Origin: Przewalskia tangutica
Lineage: Eukaryota; Streptophyta; Magnoliopsida; Solanales; Solanaceae
Assembly (NCBI GenBank): GCA_029844215.1
Contig: CM056723.1
Span: 8,702,980-8,766,979 of the forward strand
Reading direction: 5' to 3'
Length of the DNA stretch: 64,000 bases
The first letter of the stretch is position 1, and every line of letters begins with the position of its first letter. Under the pieces are notes generated by a model. That model worked only from the letters and a program-made list of their open reading frames with translations. It had not been told where the DNA came from and ran no database searches. Positions 11,442 to 21,802 of the stretch are shown in pieces. The position numbers were made by a program, and so were the translations under genes.

Positions 11442-12378
11442 ATTCTTTGGCAAGGAACGCCATATCTGCCTCAGTGTGGTTCATATTTCCAAATGCATCC
11501 AGCGGATTGTCATTCTGGCACCTTTAGAAATACATGCGTGGAAAAAACGTTAAGGTTTGTATTGTTGTTGACATGGCCTTTTGCCTCTTCCATTTTGTAG
11601 ATGTTCTGGTGGATTCCTAAATTGCTCTAAAGCAGGTATTAGGTGTTCCAAATTATGTAATTGTAGATAAGTTCAATACTTATATTAGTGCCTGTTTGTA
11701 AATATAACGTTGTGTTGTGAATTCACCTTTTGCAAATATTTACCTTGTCAATTCACAAATTTCAAATTGATGGTGGTTGAGAGTTTTATCTCTGTTTATA
11801 GATTACTGCTTAGCAACTATTTTCGTTTGTGGGAGGTACTTTAAGAGTTCCAATGCCTAGGAAGTGGATTACCTTTAAGGGTATATCCTCCGAGAAATGG
11901 AGTATGCAAATACCAAGTTTTGGATCCCCCTTTCCCAAAAATTAAGATAATTGTGATGTTCCTAGTGTTGACTAAAATGAAATTTAAGTAGGAAAGTTGT
12001 CATGACTTCACTGTTCTTTCTTGCTTTGGTTCTGTTCTTATTGGGCTGAGAACCTCAGCCCAATAATGAGCATTCGAACTACTGTGAATTGGGCCAACTT
12101 ACCTAATCAACTACCAAAATGTTCTTTATCAAAAAAAAAAAAAACTAACCAAAATGGTCTTAGCTTGCCACGTGGTGTCTAAAACGGTTGAAAATGGTCA
12201 CAGCGGGGGACCCAGTTTCACTAAACGGCTCAAATATTTTGCCGTCCATTCACTGATTTCCAGACAAATGCATCACTATATATGTTTGTTAGTGCTTTGG
12301 TAATGTGAGTTTTTTTTTATGAGAAAGTTGGGTAACGAACAACCGAAAATAATTTTCTATTTGTGGCATAATTAGTAT
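11442..12378. other. Spacer downstream of VAMP714
   Basis: Contains the VAMP714 3' UTR (exact poly(A) site not placed) and a perfect 12-bp inverted repeat at 12039-12065. No other gene or element is recognised. Confidence 0.5.
12039..12065. repeat. Perfect 12-bp hairpin
   Basis: TATTGGGCTGAG (12039-12050) and CTCAGCCCAATA (12054-12065) are exact reverse complements around a 3-base AAC loop. The hairpin lies between VAMP714 and CYC-B. Its function is unknown. Confidence 0.85.
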
Positions 12379-12557
12379 AAAGGAGAGCTAAATGATAAAG
12401 TTGGTGTCATGTGATCAGGAGGTCACGTGTTCAAGCCGTGGAGATAACCTTTTGCAGAAATGTAAGATAAGGTTGGTTATAATAGATCTTTGTGGTCCCG
12501 TTTTTTTCGGACCCCGCACATAGTGGAAGCTTAATGCACGAACTGCCTTTTTAAAAA
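12379..12557 (+). mobile_element. Full-length tRNA-derived SINE
   Basis: A box-B-like GTTCAAGCC is followed by the family body (TTTTGCAGAAATGTAAG, TTGTGGTCCCG, GACCCCGCACATAGTGG, GCACGAACTGCC) and a T/A-rich tail. The element is flanked by AATTAGTAT at 12370-12378 and 12558-12566, a 9-bp target-site duplication. It lies 0.7 kb upstream of CYC-B. Confidence 0.8.
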
Positions 12558-12566
12558 AATTAGTAT

Positions 12567-13264
12567 CCAGGTGGTGGAGATTGGCTTTCAACTTCATGAG
12601 GTCTCAATTTTTCATCCCAACTTGTAGCATTTCCCTATGAAGGATTTGGTTTTCCTGTTGGGCATGTAAAACAACTCAAAATTGTATAAATTATTTTTCA
12701 TGTTTTTGTCAGTCAAAATCTATTTCACAATATTTAAACAACAAGTTTTAAAAATCTTGTGCAAAATTTCAAATAATAATAAGATTTTTCAAATTGAAAA
12801 TTTAATAAGCTACGACTAGAAATTGAAAACTGAAACAGATGGAAATACCCAAAACGTGAAACCAAATCCAAAGTTTTTCAATCGTTGGGATTTTCAGATT
12901 TTTGTAAAAGGAAATATAAAATAGAGAATCGAACTCTCCCCAACAAAGTGAAAGTTAGCTAAATTACTATTAAGATTTTTGAGTTTTTAGATTAAAAGGT
13001 AGGTCAGTACAAAGAAAATTTGGAAGAAAGTAGGGATTGGGAGTGGGAAATGCTTTCATTAGCCTTATAAAGATTCCACTTGATGAGCTACTCTCATTCT
13101 AATTTCCTTTTGCTATATAAGACAAAGTGGTCTCCCAAAAGCATCAATATTTTCTATTGCTTGGTGATCCTTCTTGTCCAGTACAACAATATCTACGAGC
13201 TCCACCTCCTTACACTATATCACCTCCCTTAATTAGCCATTATCAATCTTACAGTATTTTTTAA
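12567..13264 (+). promoter_or_regulatory. CYC-B upstream region
   Basis: A TATATAA box at 13114-13120 lies about 145 bp before the start codon, which would place transcription start near 13145. Further upstream the region is AT-rich. In tomato, promoter differences at this gene control beta-carotene accumulation in fruit. I cannot identify specific control sites here. Confidence 0.5.
13114..13120 (+). promoter_or_regulatory. CYC-B TATA box
   Basis: TATATAA about 145 bp before the CYC-B start codon, in a plausible position for a plant promoter with a leader of roughly 120 bases. Confidence 0.55.
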
Positions 13265-14761
13265 ATGGAAATTCTTCTCAAGCCTTTCCCATCTCCTTTA
13301 CTTTCCACTCCTACACCTCACATGTCTATTTTCCAACACAATTCCCCTTTTCTGAGACCAACCACCAAGAACTTTTCAAGAAAATTTCATCAAAGAAACA
13401 GAAGTAGTAAACTTTTTTGTAGCTTTCTTGATTTAGCACCCACATCAAAGCCAGTGTCTTTAGATGTTAACATCTCATGGTTTGATCCTAATTCGGGCCG
13501 GGCTCAATTCGACGTGATCATCATCGGTGCTGGCCCTGCCGGGCTTCGGCTAGCTGAGCAAGTTTCTAAATATGGTATTAAGGTATGTTGTGTTGACCCT
13601 TCACCACTTTCCATGTGGCCAAATAATTATGGTGTTTGGGTTGATGAGTTTGAGAAGTTAGGATTGGAAGATTGTTTAGATCATAGATGGCCTATGACTT
13701 GTGTTCATATAAATGATCACAAGACTAAGTATTTGGGCAGACCATATGGTAGAGTTAGTAGAAACAAGCTGAAGTTGAAATTGTTGAATAGTTGTTTTGA
13801 AAATAGAGTGAACTTTTATAAAGCTAAAGTTTGGGAAGTGAAGCATGAAGAATTTGAGTCTTCAATTGTTTGTGATGATGGTAGGAAGATAAAGGGTAGT
13901 TTGATTGTTGATGCAAGTGGCTTTGCTAGTCCTTTTATAGAATATGATAAGCCAAGAAACCATGGTTATCAAATTGCTCACGGGATTTTAGCAGAAGTGG
14001 ATAATCATCCATTTGATTTGGATAAAATGGTGCTTATGGATTGGAGAGATTCCCATTTAGGTAATGAGCCATATTTGAGGATGAATAATGCTAAAGAACC
14101 AACGTTCTTGTATGCAATGCCATTTGATCGAAATTTGGTTTTCTTGGAAGAGACTTCTTTGGTGAGTCGTCCCGTGTTATCGTATATGGAAGTGAAAAGA
14201 AGGATGGTAGCAAGGTTAAGGCATATGGGGATCAAAGTGAGAAGTGTTATTGAGGAAGAGAAATGTGTGATCCCTATGGGAGGACCACTTCCGCGGATTC
14301 CTCAAAATGTTATGGCAATTGGTGGGAATTCGGGGATAGTTCATCCATCGACAGGGTACATGGTGGCTCGGAGCATGGCCTTGGCACCAATATTGGCTGA
14401 GGCCATCGCCAAGGGCCTTGGATCAACGAGAATGATAAGAGGGTCTCAACTTTATCACAAAGTTTGGAATGGTTTGTGGCCTTTAGAGAAAAGATGTGTT
14501 AGAGAATGTTATTCTTTTGGGATGGAGACTTTGTTGAAGCTTGATTTGAAAGGGACTAGGAGATTGTTTGATGCTTTCTTTGATCTTGATCCTAAATACT
14601 GGCAAGGGTTCCTTTCTTCAAGATTGTCTGTTAAAGAACTTGCTATACTTAGCTTGTGCCTTTTTGGGCATGCCTCAAATTTGGCTAAATTGGATATTGT
14701 TACAAAATGTCCTGTGCCATTGGTTAAAATGATTGGAAACCTAGCAGTAGAGAGCCTTTGA
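13265..14761 (+). CDS. CYC-B: Chromoplast-type lycopene beta-cyclase
   Basis: Plastid flavoprotein that closes beta-ionone rings on lycopene to give beta-carotene. The close paralogue in pepper, capsanthin-capsorubin synthase, acts on epoxy-xanthophylls. A single exon encodes 498 residues, the length of both tomato CYC-B and pepper CCS. Residues 1 to about 50 form a Ser/Asn-rich transit peptide. The dinucleotide-binding motif VIIIGAGPAGLRLAEQ lies at 84-99, the MDWRD motif at 258-262, and FLEET at 293-297 with the glutamates known to be essential for cyclisation. The overall wording is closest to tomato CYC-B (my recollection), and the frame has no lesion, so the gene looks functional. Which of CYC-B or CCS activity it has cannot be proved from sequence alone, and CYC-B is favoured by the wording. 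The ATG is the first in frame and follows stop-containing leader sequence. Confidence 0.95.
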   Translation: MEILLKPFPSPLLSTPTPHMSIFQHNSPFLRPTTKNFSRKFHQRNRSSKLFCSFLDLAPTSKPVSLDVNISWFDPNSGRAQFDVIIIGAGPAGLRLAEQVSKYGIKVCCVDPSPLSMWPNNYGVWVDEFEKLGLEDCLDHRWPMTCVHINDHKTKYLGRPYGRVSRNKLKLKLLNSCFENRVNFYKAKVWEVKHEEFESSIVCDDGRKIKGSLIVDASGFASPFIEYDKPRNHGYQIAHGILAEVDNHPFDLDKMVLMDWRDSHLGNEPYLRMNNAKEPTFLYAMPFDRNLVFLEETSLVSRPVLSYMEVKRRMVARLRHMGIKVRSVIEEEKCVIPMGGPLPRIPQNVMAIGGNSGIVHPSTGYMVARSMALAPILAEAIAKGLGSTRMIRGSQLYHKVWNGLWPLEKRCVRECYSFGMETLLKLDLKGTRRLFDAFFDLDPKYWQGFLSSRLSVKELAILSLCLFGHASNLAKLDIVTKCPVPLVKMIGNLAVESL

Positions 14762-15551
14762 AAAAAGGTTGAATCATAATCTTTGTTTTAAGTAGATTAT
14801 TTTCACCTTTTCTTAATGCAAAAGTGAAAGAAAAACTATACATTCCATGATTCCAATACATAGAGTTCTATTATGGTAGTTTACTTTGTGGATTTCACTC
14901 TTGTCCAAAATAAGTCCAACAGAAAGGCACAAGAGAAGTAGAAGCTATTATGCTCTACATATCAAGATATGTGATACAATTTGATCTTTGTGGTCACTTT
15001 AAACATGACATCGTCGCCATTTGTCGAACTCAGACAAGTTCGCCTAACAGCACCATGCTTGTATTACTCTCTATGTATTTATTCATACGTATGTATTGAT
15101 CAAGTTCGAAATATACAACGTTAATGGCTGTTGACACATAGGACAAAAAATCAGAGTTGGTCTTTAATACCAAGTCTGCATTTGGAAGGACTGTGCTAAT
15201 TGTTATAGTTTCCAAACTCAATGAATTAACTGGGATACTATTTTTTGTACATAATAAACTGAAAAACTTCACTGTCATTAATATCCAATCGAGAAACGTA
15301 CTTCAATAGTTTTATTTTAATAGATGAAGAGTTCTAGTTATAACAACTCCTCGTACAACTAATCCATGTTCTCCTCTCCCCCTCCACCACTTATGTTACA
15401 TGAGTCATGTAGTATATATTTCCATAACGCATTTTTAGATACATCACCCGTTCTTTACTAGTATTTCTTTTTATAACGCAAAAAATAACTTCTGTTAAAT
15501 AACCTTTTTCAAATTTCACATACATCCCCCCAGCATATATTAACTAATCAA
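14762..15551. other. Spacer between CYC-B and the CASP-like gene
   Basis: Holds the CYC-B 3' UTR and the upstream region of the CASP-like gene. No other gene or repeat is recognised. Confidence 0.5.
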
Positions 15552-16112
15552 ATGGATTCAAAATCTACTAGCTATGAAACAGCCATCAATGTATCTGAGA
15601 CAGAGTCCACCAAGCAAAAATCTTCTACTGCTGCCACCATTGTAGCTATTCCTCATAATAAAAAGGGAGGATGGCGAAGAGGGGTTGGCATTTTCGACTT
15701 TATTTTGCGACTTTGTGCACTTGTGGCTGCTCTTGCTGCAGCAACTACCATGGGAACTACTGATGAAACTCTTCCTCTTTTTACTCAGTTCTTTCAGTTC
15801 AAAGCTAGCTATGATGATCTCCCCGCTTTCTCGTACGTTATTCTAAATTCACTATTACTCGATTTCAACCAAATATTGTCTACACGAGTGCAATTTTTGG
15901 AAATATTAGTTATAGTTACCTTTTCTTGTATTTGTGATGTGTGATTTTTGAATTGATGAGACTGTTTGTATTTGATTGATTTTTTCAGGTATTTTGTCGT
16001 GGCAAATGCTATTGCAAGTGCATACCTTGTCCTGTCTCTGCCTTCCTCTATCGTTTGCATTGTTCGACCACATCTAGTTGGAGCCAAACTTCTGCTTTTA
16101 ATTCTTGACACG
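15552..16112 (+). pseudogene. CASP-like membrane protein, 3'-truncated
   Basis: CASP proteins are four-helix membrane scaffolds. The founding members organise the Casparian strip in root endodermis. Exon 1 is 15552-15832 and exon 2 is 15989-16112, joined in frame to 135 residues. Visible features are a Ser/Thr-rich cytosolic N-terminus, GGWRRGVGIFDFILRLCALV opening helix 1, the diagnostic ATTMGTTDETLPLFTQFFQF loop, YDDLPAFSYFVVANAIASAY opening helix 2, and RPHLVGAKLLLLILDT at helix 3. A normal donor (ACG/GTAAAT) follows. The expected last exon, with the second extracellular loop and helix 4, is not found anywhere up to the next gene. The next 6 kb are nested transposons. Either the exon was lost or it has diverged beyond recognition by eye. 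Confidence 0.75.
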
Positions 16113-16576
16113 GTAAATTGAAATAAACTTACTTTACTGCAATGTGTTTTACACAGTTTTTTTATTAATTCTTTTTATAAGTCAGTAACTCAGTATCACA
16201 TATCAATCAATAGTGAATTACAACAATTCAGGTAAATGTCCTGTTCAGTACGAGGTAACGTAAAGATTTAAGTTTTAGCGATCACAACATTAATCTAGTA
16301 AAGAAATTCTTGCTAACCTCACTACGACTCATAAATTAAAAGGGGAATTTAAACTTTAGAAAGATTCAACCCATTTTGATCCGTCCAGATTCAATCCAAA
16401 CCGTCCAGATTCAATCCAAACCGTCCATTTGCTACCATGAGATTGATTAACAAATACTAACATTTAACACCCCTCAATCCCAACTTTTAGAAAAAGTAAA
16501 CAAAATGAAATGAAATTCAAATTGGAGATTAAGAGGGAAAGACACGAATGAATTACTATATCATTTTATTAAGTAT
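16113..16576. other. Former intron sequence after CASP exon 2
   Basis: AT-rich sequence. A short direct repeat (CCGTCCAGATTCAATCCAAA) occurs in tandem at about 16382-16421. No coding exon is visible. Confidence 0.5.
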
Positions 16577-16935
16577 TGTTAAAAATACCACATTATATAT
16601 GGAATGGGAACATGAACTCTCTATATGGACTTGGACAATCCTCACCTTATAATCTAACTTTTAGGGTTGAGTTAGGCAAAAAATCTATTCATTACATGAT
16701 ATCAGAGTCAGACTCATTCCAATTCTTTGTTCACCGATGTTGGCCCCCAAATTATATTATCCACGCTCCAGTTAACAATATTTGGGCGTGCGGGGAGTGT
16801 TAAGAGTTCCACATCAGATATGAAATGGGAACATGAACTCCCTATATGGGAAGTGTTAAGAGTCTCACATCAGATATGAAATAGGAACATGGACTCCTTA
16901 TATGAAATTGGACAATCCTCACCTTATAAGCTAGT
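16577..16935 (+). mobile_element. TRIM retrotransposon with tandem partial 3' LTRs
   Basis: Miniature LTR retrotransposon. The 5' LTR is 16577-16696 (120 bp, TGTT...TTACA). The primer-binding site TGATATCAGAGTCA starts at 16697 and resembles initiator-Met tRNA sites. The internal region is 101 bp, with the purine run GCGTGCGGGGAG before the 3' LTR at 16798. That LTR stops after about 53 bp, and a second LTR copy starts at 16854, itself cut at 16935 by the next element. The same family is complete on the minus strand at 20837-21174. Confidence 0.85.
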
Positions 16936-18377
16936 TGTTGAGATATATTTTAGTTATGTTAGCTAAGCACGGTTAGTAGGGATTCTAATATCTAGTTGGT
17001 GGTTAAGGAAGTTAGAATTAGTTTGAAGTTGGTAGAATAAATATCTCTAGATACAATAAATATCTAGATACATTACAAGTGGACTATGTCTTCATAGAAG
17101 TGTCTAGATACATTGTGGAATATGTGTATAAATACAATGTAATAGAAGCAATTGAATAACAATTCATTTTTCCCTTTCTCTGAATCTCTCGTCTCTCTTT
17201 TTTCTTCTACTCTTCTGCAACTTCTTATTCTTCTTTCTTTCTTCTTCTTCTCTCCTCTTCTCTTCTACATCTCTCCTTCATATCTTCATGAACATCATCC
17301 ACTCTCACTGATTACGACATCTTGATCTACTGTTGTTGAATTCGAAGGTGAACCAGTGGCTCGCACTGACCGCTGGATGAAGTAATTATCACATCTGTGA
17401 TAATTTAACATGGTATCAAAGTCATGCGATCAATCTTCCGCACTTGATTATAAACCTTGAAATTGAAGGAGAAAAAATCGCAGAAAATCGAAATCGCAGG
17501 AAAAATCAAATATCGCATCAAAATTTTCTGCAAATTAGGGTTCATATCAGTAAAGTTGCGAGAAATTAAAATCCAATTGATAAGCAGTCCAGTTCGTGTG
17601 TTGAATCGCCTTTGGCTATCATTGCGGCGTCGAAGATTGTCGGGAGCTTATGTGCTATTGAGGTATGTTAGTCCGATTGCTATGATTCAGCGCAGAAGAA
17701 TCAAATTAGGTTTCGATTTGTGAGTTTCTAGAAATTCGATTTCATCTTATACTCAAATCTAGCCAGAGATGATATGTTTTTGTTATTTGGAGTATTAGAT
17801 TCGAGGATTTTTGTAGAAATTGTTCGTTTGGGATTACGAAAGTTTGTGTTTGATGATTCTGACGAATTGGAGAAAAGTGTCGTTCGTCGTTGTTATGTTG
17901 GTCAGTTACAAAAAAATAATCTGTTGCTGGAATTTAGTGTTACTGCTACTAGTGTTGCTTAATGCTACAGTGTTGTTGTGGACAGTGTTGTTTTGTTGGT
18001 ATTGACATTAGTGTTAAGAAGATATGGATTATAGTGTTAAGAAGAAATGGATTCTTGTGTCACAACTGTTGGCTCGCGTGATGAGTGTTTGAGAGGTGTT
18101 ACACAGGAAAGCTTCTGAAAATGCAAGAAAAAAAACTGAAATTGTTGGTGTGCTGGTGTGATTGTTAACAGATGTTAATGGAGGTATGTGGTTGAGAAGA
18201 CCATAGAGTAGGAAATTTCTATCGATAGAAGGATCGAGGAGTTTTCAGCGACAAATTGACTGAGAACTGAGGGATGCTTCGTCGAAGACAATATGGATTG
18301 AGTTGAAGCTCAATTCAAAGAGTTATTCACAGGTCGATCAAGTGTTAGATTGCCTGTTTTTATATGTGTAGCTCATG

Positions 18378-18670
18378 ATAGGATAATCGAAGGATTTCTA
18401 GTCGGAATAGGACTAGAAATTGAGGGAGACTCTGCTGCATATCCGAGCTTATTGAAATAGCTTGCGTGATGAGAATTGAGAGATTCTCTAGTCTGAATGA
18501 GATTAGAGAATGAGGGGTTCTTTCCATCTAGCTTGCGTGATGATAATCGATGGATTCTCTAGTCTGAATGAGACTAGAGAACGAGGGGTTCTTGCCATCA
18601 TTTTTACATAAGGAGAATCGAGGGATTCTCTAGTCCGAGTGAAACTAGAGAACGAGGGGTTCTTCGTTGT
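18378..18670 (+). repeat. Array of four short hairpins
   Basis: Four imperfect tandem units each form a stem of about 10-11 bp with a loop of about 7 bases. The first is ATTTCTAGTC/GACTAGAAAT. The others are variants of ATTCTCTAGTC/GACTAGAGAAC. Each is followed by a GAGGGGTTCTT-type flank. Four matching units lie inverted at 40450-40765. Confidence 0.8.
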
Positions 18671-19149
18671 TGTTGTGGGAGTTGAAGTTCCTGCTTGAAA
18701 GTGTTAATGTTGTGGCTGCTGAAATTGTTGCGGCTGCTTAAATTTTGCTCAAGCACTGCTCACTGGCGTTGTTACTGGTGTGTTGGTGTTGTTTCTCATA
18801 ACTGAGGTAATGTTCATTACTAGTTGATGGACTTGGAGAATAATGTTGTTGTTGTGCCTATGTCGTAGCTGCAGTTGTTGCTAAAAATTGTTGGGACTGC
18901 CTGCATCTATGAAACAGACAACCTGGGAAACACTTGGTTTTGTGTGTGAGGAGATATCTCACGAAGTAAACTCTGTTTTGCTATTGTGCAAGGTATGAAT
19001 GTAGAGAAATTATGGTAATAGTAGTTGGTACTAGAAGAACAGTGACATACACAGCAAGGGACATATAAACTGACATCACATGGAAGGTACTCAATATCAG
19101 AAAGTTATGGAGCATTGATGGGGAGGGAAATGAAAGGAGCCGAGTTGAT

Positions 19150-19430
19150 ATGGAGTAGGATATTACAACCTAGACACAAATTTATTGTTCGGCTTGCAAT
19201 GTAGGGAGGATTATTGACGAAGAAAAGGCTGCAGAGGATACAGATTCCAGTAGATGACACAAACTGTTGTTTGTGTTCTGACATGACATTGGAGACACAA
19301 AGACATGTATTTGCAGACTGTGCTTGGAATAAGCAAGTATGGAGTGCAATGGCTCAGTGGGCAGGTATACAATTGCCAGTGGGAAATGTGAAACTAGTTC
19401 TGGCAAGCATCAGAAGGAAGCATTGACAAC
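19150..19430 (+). pseudogene. LINE zf-RVT domain fragment
   Basis: The reading frame over 19214-19426 gives a Cys/His pattern typical of the zinc-binding domain after plant LINE reverse transcriptases: NCCLCSDMTLETQRHVFADC then AWNKQVWSAMAQWAG. The upstream reading WSRILQPRHKFIVRLA continues the domain across a stop. The rest of the LINE polyprotein is absent. Confidence 0.75.
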
Positions 19431-19498
19431 AATTTTGCAAAGAGGTTATAACAACTCTTGTGGCTAGCAGTGATGAAACACTCGAGCTGCTGGGATCC

Positions 19499-20661
19499 TG
19501 TTAGGACGATTATTTCCACGTGCTCACGCAAGTGTACGTATCGTTACAAGTAATATAGTCTTGTAAGATCGAGTTTATCGTCCACAGAGACTTGTTTCTA
19601 ATTACCGAACATCTATTTCAGGTTATCTATTTGGCAAACGATAATTGATTTGAGTTTTTATCTAACTACTAGAATAATTGCAAGAAGTAAACTAAATTGT
19701 TGAGGTTTAATCAGTTATGAAGGAATTAGGGCTTCCAATATCCTTGATTATCCACTTTTTTCAATCCTTAATGCAACTAGAATGACTTCTTCTCCTACGT
19801 TAAGATAACGGTTAACTAGACTGTCTTATATTCCGGCTAGGATATATAATCGCTCAACACCAGTGCAGAAGAAATGAGAATATAACAACAACAACAACTT
19901 AGAAATCTGGAAATCAACAAATAAGAGGGCTTGCTGAGTCGATCAAATTCTTGATCTATCCTTAAGATAATATTGCCCCGTATATCCTTTCAACGGTTGT
20001 AATGACAACTTATCTCCCAAGATAAAATATCAATCAAACAAATGAGCAAAAGGAACTCAAGTGTTTGCTTAGGAAGAAAGATCTTTGAGTGTTTTGTGAT
20101 TGCAAGAGAGGAAGACAACTTTAAAGAATTGCTTAGTGAATATGTGGTTTGCAATTGTGCCAAAGACATCAATTTATAGGTAGATGATTTAGTCTTCTCA
20201 ATTCACCAAATGAATGACCATCAATGTCAAGTAATGACCATTGATATTGAGGTTAATTCAACCTAGTAATGGCTGAATTTAATAGCCAAATAATGGAGAG
20301 TAATTGCTCCAAAATCAGGCCAAGAATCAGTTTTAATTCGCCTCCAACGATACTGAAAATTGTCGAAGCACCGCGGTCCCTCGGGAGGGCACCGCGATGC
20401 CTAAATTCCAGTAAGTCACTGGAACCTGAAAATCGAATTTGCACCGCGGTCCTAGGTGGAGGCACCGCGGTCCTGTCCTTTTGGCACTGCGGTGCCTCTC
20501 CGTATTTTCGTGGCGATTTCTGATTCGTTTCATCTCTTACACATTTCTTCCTTTCATTTACCAACGTGAAACCATTTGTCATTTGGCCAATAAACCTCTA
20601 TTATTTTATGTCTCAAACAATTCGTATACATATCAATATCTCTTCCATTTAAGGAAATAAC
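19499..20661 (-). mobile_element. Solo Athila-like LTR, inserted in inverse orientation
   Basis: The left edge TGTTAGGACG and the following GTGCTCACGCAAGTGTACGT are the reverse complement of the right end of the LTR at 61153-62383. Both sides carry GATCC (19494-19498 and 20662-20666), a 5-bp target-site duplication. The length of about 1.16 kb is close to the 1.23 kb of the related LTR. It contains a CCGCGG palindrome block at 20368-20495. The terminal CA on the right appears reduced by a base. With no internal region left, it is best read as a recombination product between two LTRs. Confidence 0.85.
20368..20495 (-). repeat. CCGCGG palindrome cluster in solo LTR
   Basis: Five copies of a GGCACCGCGGTGCC-like palindrome have cores at 20371, 20392 (CCGCGA), 20444, 20465 and 20487 (CTGCGG). 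Spacings are 21, 52, 21 and 22 bp. Confidence 0.9.
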
Positions 20662-20836
20662 GATCCTTGGTACTTTATGTGCACGTGTGTGGAAACCATG
20701 TTTCCGACGTGCGGAGCCCCAATTGTTCGATTCATAATTAATAGGATTTACTTTATTTCACGTTTAATAAATATTTTCAACATAAGTTATATGTATAAAA
20801 TAGTTTAGCTTATGAGATTGAAAAATGAAATATTTC

Positions 20837-21174
20837 TGTAAAGAATGAATTTTGGGCATAACTCAACTCCAAAAGTTAACTTGTATGGTGATAATTGTCC
20901 AAATTCATTTAAGGAGTCCACGTTCCCATTCCATTTCTGATGTGGGACTCTTAACACCCGCACGCCCAGACCCCGTTAACTAAAGTGTGAATGACATAAT
21001 TTGGGGATCCAACATCGGTGAACATAGAATTGGAATGAGTCTGACTCTGATACCATGCAAATAATGAATCTTGGGTCTAACTCAAACCCATAAACTAGCT
21101 TGTAGGGTGAAGACTGTCTAAATCCATATAAAAATTCATATTTTCATTCCATTTTCGATGTGAGACTCTTAACA
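20837..21174 (-). mobile_element. Complete TRIM retrotransposon
   Basis: The LTRs are 20837-20956 (120 bp) and 21056-21174 (119 bp). The internal 99 bp has the primer-binding site on the minus strand (TGGTATCAGAGTCAG, 21041-21055) and the polypurine side at 20957. ATTTC flanks both ends (20832-20836 and 21175-21179), a 5-bp target-site duplication. No coding capacity is present, as expected for TRIMs, which depend on enzymes of other elements. It is the same family as 16577-16935. Confidence 0.93.
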
Positions 21175-21802
21175 ATTTCAATACATCAAATACTAACATA
21201 TTTGGTTAATGGAGGTAAATTTTGTCTCATAAATAAAAGTTACATGTGTTGCTCAACTACATAAATTATAATATACGGGTAAGATTTAATAATATTCATT
21301 TTAGTATTGTGTTAAATTGATCTCAAAGTTGAAATTCATTGACAAAAGTTGCATATATTATTCACTATTCCCCCTCACTCTAACTTTATAAAGATTCATT
21401 CTTACAATAACGACAATAAATCTATTGTCATCTCACAAGTGAAATCGGAAAGGGTAGTGAGTAAACAGATCTTACTCCTACCGTTTAAGGTAAAGAGGTT
21501 ATTTATGATAAATCCTGATTCGAGAAAAAATGAAAATAGATATTATTAAATTATTATTAAAAAAATAAAATATAATTTAATTATGATTAGATTTTAAAAG
21601 CCAAGTTAGTCGATACAATTTGAAAAATAATCGCATCAGCTTCATGTGTAACTTATTGAAATGTTTTGAATTCCTGACTCATAGAATTAACTTATGCGCA
21701 CAATTAGAATTTATGCTTGATGCGTGTTGCCCAGCAAAGACTTTTAAAGTTAAGGTGATCTTTAAAAAAGATTGTTAAATAATACAAAAGTTTTTAATAA
21801 CC
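21175..21802. other. AT-rich spacer
   Basis: No gene, exon or complete element is recognised. Confidence 0.4.

Larger units (their letters stand above)
16936..19498 (+). mobile_element. Truncated LTR element with hairpin array
   Basis: The 5' LTR is 16936-17410 (TGTTGAGATAT...ATTTAACA), followed directly by the primer-binding site TGGTATCAAAG at 17411. The internal region has no retrotransposon protein that I recognise. Its part around 18270-18670, including four hairpins, is homologous in inverted orientation to the element at 40176-42286. No 3' LTR is seen. A LINE-derived fragment occupies about 19150-19430, and the solo LTR at 19499 then interrupts the sequence. Confidence 0.75.

Noticed and set aside
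18378..18670. Hairpin array considered as a CRISPR-like array
   Set aside because: Units are imperfect, spacers are themselves similar, and the context is a plant LTR element.
20253..20582. 109-codon minus-strand frame in the solo LTR
   Set aside because: It spans the CCGCGG palindromes and has no conserved counterpart in the LTR at 61153.
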